A stretch of 5,320 nucleotides of DNA from assembly GCA_023231075.1 (NCBI GenBank), contig JALNWC010000220.1:1-5320 (forward strand), in the 5' to 3' direction. The position numbers and the translations under genes are program-made. The DNA comes from Rhodoferax sp. GTDB lineage: Bacteria; Pseudomonadota; Gammaproteobacteria; Burkholderiales; Burkholderiaceae_C. The notes under the pieces were generated by a model that did no database searches, was not told the origin of the DNA, and saw only the letters and a list, made by a program, of their open reading frames with translations. Positions 1-5,320 of this stretch are shown here, in pieces (the first letter of the stretch is position 1; each line of letters begins with the position of its first letter).

Positions 1-320
1 AAAGCCGCTACACCCGGGTCGTGCTGGAGGCGCACCAGCTCAGGGGCCTGTTTGATGAAGTGGTCAGTGGCGACACCTTTGCCACCAAAAAACCCGACCC
101 GGTGGGGGTGCTGCACTGCCTGGCAAAGTTTGGCGTGGCCCGGGAGCGCACCCTGTTTGTCGGCGACTCCAGCATCGACGCCGCCACCGCGCGCAACGCG
201 GGGGTGGCGGTGTGGCTGCTGCCCTACGGCTACAACATGGGCCAGCCCCTTGAAGCCTGCGCCCCAGACCGGGTCATTGCCGACTTTTCAGCCTTGCCGG
301 CGTCGGGGTTTGCCGCTTGA
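1..320 (+). CDS. gph: Phosphoglycolate phosphatase, C-terminal part (5' end outside window)
   Basis: HAD-superfamily hydrolase that dephosphorylates 2-phosphoglycolate to glycolate in the cytoplasm. The frame is open from base 3, giving about 105 visible residues of a family usually about 220-230 long. The N-terminal nucleophile motif (DxDxT) lies outside the window. Visible parts are the end of the cap/core junction (SRYTRVVLEA, probably following a TNK-type motif II), then VVSGDTFATKKPDP with the motif III lysine, then FVGDSSIDAATARNAG, the motif IV acidic loop that holds Mg2+. The tail PYGYNMGQP followed by DRVIADFSAL is typical of beta-proteobacterial Gph. It ends at TGA 318-320, 74 nt before pgk on the same strand, so cotranscription is plausible. 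Gph and the Calvin-cycle paralogue CbbZ cannot be told apart from this fragment. Another HAD phosphatase is possible but less likely. Confidence 0.88.
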   Translation, partial: SRYTRVVLEAHQLRGLFDEVVSGDTFATKKPDPVGVLHCLAKFGVARERTLFVGDSSIDAATARNAGVAVWLLPYGYNMGQPLEACAPDRVIADFSALPASGFAA

Positions 321-379
321 CAAATAGCCGTCTGCACGAAAGCCCCATTGATTTTTGGATTGAAAATAGCGACTTAACC

Positions 380-384
380 AGGAG
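380..384 (+). promoter_or_regulatory. Ribosome binding site of pgk
   Basis: AGGAG lies 10 nt before the ATG at 395. It supports that start over the in-frame TTG at 317, which would overlap the gph stop and add 26 residues unlike any Pgk N-terminus. Confidence 0.8.
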
Positions 385-394
385 TGAAGTCACC

Positions 395-1588
395 ATGAAA
401 GTTTTACGTTTTGCCGATGTGATTGCCAGCGGTTTTGCCACAGGCAAGCGGGTGTTTATCCGCGCCGACCTCAACGTGCCGCAGGACGATGCCGGCAACA
501 TCACCGAAGACACCCGCATCCGCGCCAGCGTGCCCTGCATCCGGATGGCGCTCGATGCCGGTGCCGCGGTGATGGTCACCAGCCACCTGGGCCGCCCCAC
601 CGAGGGCGCCTTCAAGCCCGAAGACTCTTTGGCCCCGGTGGCCAAACGCCTGGGCGAGCTGCTGGGCCGCGAGGTGCCGCTGGTGGCCAACTGGGTCGAC
701 GGCGTCGATGTAAAACCCGGCCAGATCGTGCTGCTGGAAAACTGCCGCGTCAACGTCGGCGAAAAGAAAAACGCGCCCGAGCTGGCCAAAAAACTCGCCG
801 CCCTGTGCGACGTCTTTGTGCACGACGCCTTTGGCACCGCGCACCGCGCCGAAGGCACGACCTACGGCATGGCCCAGTTTGCGCCCATCGCCTGCGCCGG
901 CCCCTTGCTGGCGGCCGAGATCGACGCCATCAACCAAGCCCTGGCCAACCCGAAGCGCCCGCTGGTGGCCATCGTGGGCGGCTCCAAGGTGTCGAGCAAG
1001 CTGACCATTCTGCAGGCGCTGGCGAAAAACGTGGACCAGCTGATTGTGGGCGGCGGCATTGCCAACACCTTCATGCTGGCCGCCGGCCTGCGCATTGGCA
1101 AAAGCCTGGCCGAGCCCAGCTTGGTCGATGACGCCAAAGCCGTGATCGAGGCCATGAAGGCGCGCGGCGCCGAGGTGCCGATCCCGACCGACGTGGTCAC
1201 CGCCAAAACCTTTGCCGCCGATGCGGTGGCCACCGTCAAGGCCGCTTCTGAGGTGGCCGAAGACGACCTGATTCTGGACATTGGCCCGGTCACGGCCGCC
1301 AAGTTGGCCGCGCAGCTCAAGGCGGCAGGCAGCATCGTCTGGAACGGTCCGGTGGGGGTGTTCGAGTTTGCCGCGTTCGAGAACGGCACCAAGGTCATCG
1401 CGCAGGCCATTGCCGAGTCTGATGCGTTCAGCATTGCCGGCGGCGGCGACACGCTGGCGGCCATTGCCAAGTACGGCATCGAGAAAGACGTGGGCTACAT
1501 CAGCACCGGCGGCGGCGCCTTTCTGGAAGTGCTGGAAGGCAAGACCCTGCCGGCCTTCGAGATTTTGCAAAAACGCGCGGCAGGCTGA
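395..1588 (+). CDS. pgk: Phosphoglycerate kinase
   Basis: Cytoplasmic enzyme that interconverts 1,3-bisphosphoglycerate + ADP and 3-phosphoglycerate + ATP; used in glycolysis, gluconeogenesis and the Calvin cycle. The ATG start gives 397 residues, a normal bacterial Pgk length. The N-domain (3-PG binding) shows IRADLNVP at 22-29, the TSHLGRP loop at 62-68, LLENCR at 113-118 followed by VNVGEKKN, and HDAFGTAHR at 143-151. The hinge and C-domain (nucleotide binding) show VGGSKVSSK at 194-202, IVGGGIANTF, WNGPVGVFE at 316-324, GGGDT at 349-353 and STGGGAFLE at 370-378. All hallmark motifs are intact. LLENCRVN carries Cys and Val where many family members have Val/Ala and Phe, a mild variation. 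It sits 74 nt after gph and 196 nt before gpmI, all in the same direction. Identity is certain; membership of a dedicated cbb operon cannot be judged here. Confidence 0.98.
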   Translation: MKVLRFADVIASGFATGKRVFIRADLNVPQDDAGNITEDTRIRASVPCIRMALDAGAAVMVTSHLGRPTEGAFKPEDSLAPVAKRLGELLGREVPLVANWVDGVDVKPGQIVLLENCRVNVGEKKNAPELAKKLAALCDVFVHDAFGTAHRAEGTTYGMAQFAPIACAGPLLAAEIDAINQALANPKRPLVAIVGGSKVSSKLTILQALAKNVDQLIVGGGIANTFMLAAGLRIGKSLAEPSLVDDAKAVIEAMKARGAEVPIPTDVVTAKTFAADAVATVKAASEVAEDDLILDIGPVTAAKLAAQLKAAGSIVWNGPVGVFEFAAFENGTKVIAQAIAESDAFSIAGGGDTLAAIAKYGIEKDVGYISTGGGAFLEVLEGKTLPAFEILQKRAAG

Positions 1589-1599
1589 GTCGACCTGGC

Positions 1600-1634
1600 G
1601 GTGCTTCTGGTTTGCCGAGCGAACCGGAGCCGTC
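1600..1634 (+). other. Stable hairpin just after pgk, possible attenuator or 3'-end structure
   Basis: Bases 1605-1615 pair with 1619-1629 over 11 bp (three of them G-U) around a CGA loop. After one C-C mismatch, 1600-1603 pair with 1631-1634. It begins 12 nt after the pgk stop. No U-run follows, so it is not a canonical intrinsic terminator. It could stabilise the pgk 3' end or lower readthrough into gpmI. The structure was read by eye, not computed. Confidence 0.4.
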
Positions 1635-1773
1635 CTGAGGTCTGCCTGAAGAAAATGCGCCTGATGTTTGGGCATCGCCGCAGAAACGGCGCCATGATTT
1701 GAGAGAAGATAGCGGGGTTGCCGGATGTTGGCCGGGCTGACCCCCCGCCGTACCGGCTCTGCACCATCACTTC

Positions 1774-1778
1774 AGGAG
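1774..1778 (+). promoter_or_regulatory. Ribosome binding site of gpmI
   Basis: AGGAG lies 6 nt before the ATG at 1785. It fixes that start; the in-frame upstream start at 1725 would add 20 Pro/Arg-rich residues with no family resemblance. Confidence 0.8.
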
Positions 1779-1784
1779 TCCTGC

Positions 1785-3425
<1,641 letters not shown>

Positions 3426-3434
3426 GCAATCGCC

Positions 3435-3687
3435 TCAGTGCCTGCCAGACGCCACCTTGCGGATCGCCCCCAGCAGCCGGTTGGCGCCCGGCGTCAGCAC
3501 ATGGTCGGAGCGCATGATGAGGCCGTAGCTGTCCATATTGCAGGGCAGCGCCACCGGCAAGATCGCAAGCTCGCCAGCTCGCCGGATGCCGCGTAATAGC
3601 GGGCCACTTCCAGAAGTCATCGTTCACCACCATTTTCCCGGCCCTGACCGACCCCTGAGAATAGGGGCGGGCAAGAGGTTTAGACAT
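3435..3687 (-). pseudogene. Decayed 3' fragment of a LysR-type transcriptional regulator
   Basis: Read on the minus strand, three frames join into one C-terminal effector-domain tail. Frame one (from 3687) gives MVVNDDFW. Frame two gives EVARYYAASGELA. Frame three, ending at the TGA complement 3435-3437, gives ILPVALPCNMDSYGLI and then HVLTPGANRLLGAIRKVA. The last part strongly resembles the end of LysR-family substrate-binding domains (LPxxLPC..DxYGLI...LSPGA..LL.AIR). The break between frames two and three is explained exactly by an 8-bp tandem duplication (3568-3583). The break between frames one and two is explained by a missing G after the TGG codon near 3611, which is less certain. Only about 80 of roughly 300 codons remain; the helix-turn-helix part is gone and no counterpart lies further upstream. 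The fragment is convergent with gpmI, with 9 nt between stops. Family assignment is by motif recall. Confidence 0.62.
3568..3583. repeat. 8-bp tandem duplication that breaks the LysR-like frame
   Basis: AGCTCGCC occurs twice in direct succession (3568-3575 and 3576-3583). Removing one copy restores, on the minus strand, the continuous reading AASGELAILPVALPC. The duplication is therefore the likely inactivating or secondary lesion of the pseudogene. Confidence 0.75.
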
Positions 3688-3698
3688 ATTGACTTGTT

Positions 3699-3709
3699 AA
3701 TGAATCATT
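3699..3709. repeat. 11-bp palindrome in an AT-rich patch
   Basis: AATGA-A-TCATT is a perfect inverted repeat around one central base. It lies in an AT-rich stretch (about 3685-3720) upstream of the truncated LysR-like fragment and may be a leftover operator or promoter region. I find no convincing -35/-10 pair on either strand. Confidence 0.3.
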
Positions 3710-3753
3710 TTTCCGACAAAAGAGACGCAGGTCAATACTGCTGTTGGAAGTCA

Positions 3754-3779
3754 ATCGCGGCGAGGGCGCCGCTCCTACA
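3754..3779 (-). repeat. REP-type palindrome, copy 1
   Basis: Read on the minus strand: head TGTAGGA, a 6-bp stem GCGGCG/CGCCGC around loop CCCT, and tail GAT (26 nt). This is the architecture of the GTAG-headed repetitive extragenic palindromes known from Pseudomonas and other proteobacteria, which are mobilised by RAYT (TnpA-REP) transposases. It lies in non-coding DNA, inverted relative to copy 2 with 16 nt between them. Confidence 0.75.
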
Positions 3780-3795
3780 AATGCATCTTGATCCC

Positions 3796-3820
3796 TGTAG
3801 GAGGCCCGCCCCGGGCCGAT
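3796..3820 (+). repeat. REP-type palindrome, copy 2
   Basis: Read on the plus strand: head TGTAGGA, a perfect 6-bp stem GGCCCG/CGGGCC around loop CCC, and tail GAT (25 nt). Head and tail match copy 1 exactly while the stem differs but remains self-complementary. That is what is expected of members of a REP family and not of a simple inverted duplication. With copy 1 it forms a REPIN/BIME-like inverted doublet spanning 3754-3820. Confidence 0.75.
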
Positions 3821-3898
3821 GGCGGTTGGGGCCGTTGGCTATTTGAACGACCAGGTCGCCTTGACGGAATTGGGGTTCAGCGACGTTTTTTGGGCGCC

Positions 3899-3924
3899 AT
3901 TGACACAGGCAACTTGCCGTCAAT
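3899..3924. repeat. Inverted repeat across the end of the DUF721 gene
   Basis: ATTGAC (3899-3904) pairs with GTCAAT (3919-3924), and inside it GGC (3908-3910) can pair with GCC (3916-3918). The DUF721 stop codon (3920-3922) lies within one arm. No U-run follows on the minus strand, so it is a possible 3'-end structure and not a classical terminator. The stretch 3821-3898 next to it holds nothing I can identify. Confidence 0.3.
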
Positions 3925-4240
3925 AGCGGCCCGAGCCACTGGCGCCGCTGACTTTCAGCCGGATGCTTTTGACCTCCAGCTGGTGCACGCGCAGATGGGC
4001 CTCAAAAGCGGGAAGCAATTGGCGCAGTTTGGCGGCGGTGGTGGTGTTGCTCAGCAACAGGCACCAGACGCCGTCGGTGAGGGGACCGGCGGTGACGTTG
4101 GGCCGCAGCGTGTCAGGAATCAGGGTGGCAATGGCGTCAAAGCGGGCTTTCGAGGCGCGGTTCAGTTCCATCAGTTTGGCCAGGCTGGCGTGGTTCTGGC
4201 TGGCTTGCAGCAAGGTCACTGAGGGCTGGCGTCGGTTCAT
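3920..4240 (-). CDS. dciA: DUF721 / DciA-like protein
   Basis: Small protein of 106 residues. The DUF721 signature runs from about residue 9 to 97: LLQASQNHASLAKLMELN, then RFDAIATLIPDTLRPNVTAG, PLTDGVWCLLLSNTTTAAKLRQ and a terminal QLEVKSIRLKV strand. This gives a helix followed by an alpha-beta fold, with the usual W.L.. segment and a KLRQLLP-type helix. DUF721 is the DciA domain; DciA is the ancestral loader of the replicative helicase DnaB in bacteria lacking DnaC/DnaI. This short form is nearly the domain alone. The ATG at 4240 was chosen because the domain starts right after it. The open frame continues to an ATG at 4408, but those 56 extra codons are Pro/Arg-rich and cross strong hairpins. 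No clear Shine-Dalgarno precedes 4240. The gene is divergent from secA, a neighbourhood I recall for DUF721 genes in proteobacteria. The family call is fairly firm; the helicase-loading role is by family and untested for short forms. Confidence 0.8.
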   Translation of the reverse strand: MNRRQPSVTLLQASQNHASLAKLMELNRASKARFDAIATLIPDTLRPNVTAGPLTDGVWCLLLSNTTTAAKLRQLLPAFEAHLRVHQLEVKSIRLKVSGASGSGRY

Positions 4241-4267
4241 TTTTTGGGGTGAGGGCGGATGCGCACG

Positions 4268-4273
4268 ATTATC
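4268..4273 (-). promoter_or_regulatory. Possible -10 element for the DUF721 gene
   Basis: On the minus strand GATAAT matches the sigma-70 -10 consensus at 5 of 6 positions. It would place transcription start about 20 nt before the ATG at 4240. No acceptable -35 is seen 16-18 nt upstream, so this is tentative. Confidence 0.28.
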
Positions 4274-4311
4274 AGGGATGGCTGACCGGCCAGATTTGTG
4301 GGCAGCTTGAC

Positions 4312-4333
4312 CCGGCGGAAGGTCTCCCGCCGG
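4312..4333. repeat. GC-rich hairpin A between DUF721 and secA
   Basis: CCGGCGG (4312-4318) pairs perfectly with CCGCCGG (4327-4333) around an 8-nt loop. No T-run follows on either strand, so a terminator is unlikely. It could be a leader structure or a protein-binding site. Confidence 0.4.
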
Positions 4334-4345
4334 CAAGTCCGTGAA

Positions 4346-4369
4346 GTGCCGGGCGAGTCGTCCCGGCAC
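4346..4369. repeat. GC-rich hairpin B between DUF721 and secA
   Basis: GTGCCGGG (4346-4353) pairs perfectly with CCCGGCAC (4362-4369) over 8 bp around an 8-nt loop. It lies 12 nt from hairpin A, and the two have similar geometry but different stems. No T-run follows. Confidence 0.45.
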
Positions 4370-4386
4370 GCGGGTAAAATTGGGGC

Positions 4387-4414
4387 TTTGGACGGTGTTT
4401 GACGTCATTTGACG
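4387..4414. promoter_or_regulatory. Helically phased TTTGACG repeats, possible operator upstream of secA
   Basis: TTTGGACG at 4387, TTTGACG at 4398 and TTTGACG at 4408 recur at 10-11 bp spacing, so they lie on one face of the helix. The middle copy forms the perfect palindrome TGACGTCA (4400-4407). Two copies contain TTGACG, a good -35 hexamer (4399-4404 and 4409-4414), but no convincing -10 follows at 16-18 bp. This may be the secA promoter region, a binding site for an unknown factor, or both. Confidence 0.3.
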
Positions 4415-4465
4415 CTCAATGCGCTGCCCCCATTCAAGTTAGTTTGTAACAAAGGATTGCGCCGC

Positions 4466-4549
4466 ATGTTTGACCCCTACCGGTCAGGCTGCCCGCCCGG
4501 TATTCATGGCCATCAACTTACTCACCAAAATTTTCGGCAGTCGCAATGA
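4466..4549 (+). CDS. Possible 27-residue leader peptide overlapping the secA start
   Basis: The ATG at 4466 follows AAAGGA (4451-4456) with 9 nt spacing, the best Shine-Dalgarno in the secA leader. The frame (MFDPYRSGCPPGIHG at the N-terminus) runs 27 codons to TGA 4547-4549, which is 44 nt past the first base of secA in another frame. Residues 10-12 are Pro-Pro-Gly, a known class of EF-P-dependent slow triplet, decoded at 4493-4501 directly before the secA ATG. There is no hydrophobic segment, so it is not SecM-like in build. Such a short ORF can arise by chance, and expression is unproven. Confidence 0.3.
   Translation: MFDPYRSGCPPGIHGHQLTHQNFRQSQ
4478..4502 (+). other. Hairpin directly before the secA start codon
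   Basis: TACCGG (4478-4483) pairs perfectly with CCGGTA (4497-4502) around a 13-nt loop, ending 3 nt before the secA ATG at 4506. It occupies the place where a Shine-Dalgarno would normally sit. If it forms in the mRNA it would hinder initiation unless opened by ribosomes on the upstream ORF. Confidence 0.4.
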
Positions 4550-5320
4550 CCGTCTGATCAAAAAGTACCGCCACACCGTGGGCAAGATCAATGCCATGGA
4601 AGCTGGGCTGGAAAAGCTTTCTGACGAAGACCTGCGCGCCCGGACCGAGGCTTTCAAGGACCGGCTGGACAAGGGTGAAACGCTCGATGCGCTCCTGCCC
4701 GAGGCTTTTGCGGTGGTGCGCGAGGGCTCCAAACGGGTCATGAAAATGCGCCCCTTTGACGTGCAGTTGCTCGGCGGCATGTCCTTGCACAACGGCAAAA
4801 TCTCGGAAATGGGCACCGGCGAGGGCAAAACCCTGACCGCCACCTTGCCGGTCTACCTGAATGCCCTGACCGGCAAGGGCGTGCACGTGGTCACGGTCAA
4901 TGACTACCTGGCCAACCGCGATGCCCAGTGGATGGGCAAGCTGTACAACTTTTTGGGCCTGTCGGTGGGCATCAACCTGCCCAACATGTCGCGCGAGGAA
5001 AAGCAGGCCGCCTACCGCGCCGACATCACCTACGGCACCAACAACGAGTACGGCTTCGACTACCTGCGCGACAACATGGTCTATGAAGCCGCCGACCGGG
5101 TGCAGCGCGGCCTGAACTACGCCATTGTGGACGAGGTGGATTCGATCCTGATCGACGAGGCGCGCACCCCGCTCATCATCAGCGGCCAGGCCGAGGACCA
5201 GACCGACTTGTATGTGGCCATCAACCGCATCGTGCCGCAGCTGGAGCCGCAGGAGGGCGAGGCCGACCCGCACACCGGCGAAGGCATCACCAAGGTGGGT
5301 GATTTCACGCTCGACGAAAA
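4506..5320 (+). CDS. secA: Protein translocase subunit SecA, N-terminal part (3' end outside window)
   Basis: ATPase motor that drives preproteins through the SecYEG channel; cytosolic and peripherally bound to the inner membrane. About 271 of roughly 900 codons are visible. The start MAINLLTKIFGSRNDR is typical of beta-proteobacterial SecA. NBD1 shows RPFDVQLLGG with the Q-motif glutamine Q87, Walker A GTGEGKT at 103-109 (K108), NDYLANRDAQWM, TYGTNNEYGFDYLRDNM from 175, and Walker B DEVD at 209-212. These positions coincide with the E. coli numbering I recall (Q87, K108, D209). RTPLIISGQAED and beyond begin the preprotein cross-linking domain. The ATG at 4506 fits the family N-terminus. No Shine-Dalgarno lies just upstream; a TTG at 4470 in frame would add 12 residues and is less likely. 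The gene is divergent from the DUF721 gene, and no secM-like gene precedes it. Confidence 0.97.
   Translation, partial: MAINLLTKIFGSRNDRLIKKYRHTVGKINAMEAGLEKLSDEDLRARTEAFKDRLDKGETLDALLPEAFAVVREGSKRVMKMRPFDVQLLGGMSLHNGKISEMGTGEGKTLTATLPVYLNALTGKGVHVVTVNDYLANRDAQWMGKLYNFLGLSVGINLPNMSREEKQAAYRADITYGTNNEYGFDYLRDNMVYEAADRVQRGLNYAIVDEVDSILIDEARTPLIISGQAEDQTDLYVAINRIVPQLEPQEGEADPHTGEGITKVGDFTLDE

Noticed and set aside
317..322. Perfect -35 hexamer TTGACA at the gph stop, and a TTG start for pgk at the same place
   Set aside because: No -10-like hexamer occurs 16-18 bp downstream. The TTG start would add 26 non-homologous residues, while AGGAG plus the ATG at 395 fits Pgk.
404..1675. Long open frame on the minus strand opposite pgk (423 codons)
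   Set aside because: It is the antisense shadow of a certain pgk gene in GC-rich DNA; the product is His/Gly/Ala-rich with no domain resemblance.
3839..3919. In-frame continuation after the DUF721 stop (about 26 codons to TAG 3839-3841)
   Set aside because: The tail (CVNGAQKTSLNPNSVKATWSFK region) looks faintly protein-like, but DUF721 already ends properly with its last strand and I recognise no homologue; chance openness is the simpler reading.
3732..3923. Minus-strand open frame of 63 codons spanning both REP elements
   Set aside because: It reads through two palindromic repeats and shows no protein-like conservation that I can recognise.
3788..4222. Plus-strand open frame of 144 codons
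   Set aside because: It runs through REP copy 2 and antisense to the DUF721 gene; composition is shadow-like and no family is recognised.
4470..4505. TTG at 4470 as an extended secA start using the AAAGGA site
   Set aside because: Spacing to the SD is 13 nt and the added 12 residues are not seen in SecA proteins I recall, which begin MAxxLLTKIFGSRN.
4241..4505. A secM-type arrest peptide gene before secA
   Set aside because: No ORF with a signal peptide or a SecM-like arrest motif is present on the plus strand; only the 27-codon ORF remains, and it has no hydrophobic segment.

Overview
The window looks like a chromosomal segment of a GC-rich beta-proteobacterium, most likely Burkholderiales and Comamonadaceae-like (Rhodoferax, Polaromonas and relatives). 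This placement rests on remembered protein styles (Gph, Pgk, the N-terminus of SecA) and on a DUF721 gene divergent from secA. No database search was possible.

Layout. The left half (1-3425) is carbon metabolism, all on the plus strand: the C-terminal part of a phosphoglycolate phosphatase (gph/cbbZ type), a complete phosphoglycerate kinase (pgk), and a complete cofactor-independent phosphoglycerate mutase (gpmI). Pgk makes 3-phosphoglycerate (or uses it, in gluconeogenesis or the Calvin cycle), GpmI converts it to 2-phosphoglycerate, and Gph salvages 2-phosphoglycolate. The gpmI product resembles the plant-type iPGM more than the E. coli GpmI.

The middle (3426-3919) has no intact gene. It holds a decayed 3' fragment of a LysR-type regulator on the minus strand, broken by an 8-bp tandem duplication and apparently by one further frameshift. 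It also holds an inverted pair of REP-type palindromes (3754-3820) that share head and tail sequences but have different, internally complementary stems.

The right part (3920-5320) is a divergent pair. A short DUF721/DciA-like gene (minus strand; putative helicase-loader family) faces secA (plus strand; translocase ATPase), which runs off the window after about 271 codons. The roughly 265 bp between them is structured: two strong GC-rich hairpins, helically phased TTTGACG repeats, a 27-codon upstream ORF with a good Shine-Dalgarno, and a hairpin directly in front of a secA start that has no recognisable Shine-Dalgarno of its own.

I see no clear previously undescribed system. The points most worth a second look are the REP pair, the architecture of the secA leader, and the pseudogene whose lesions can be read base by base.
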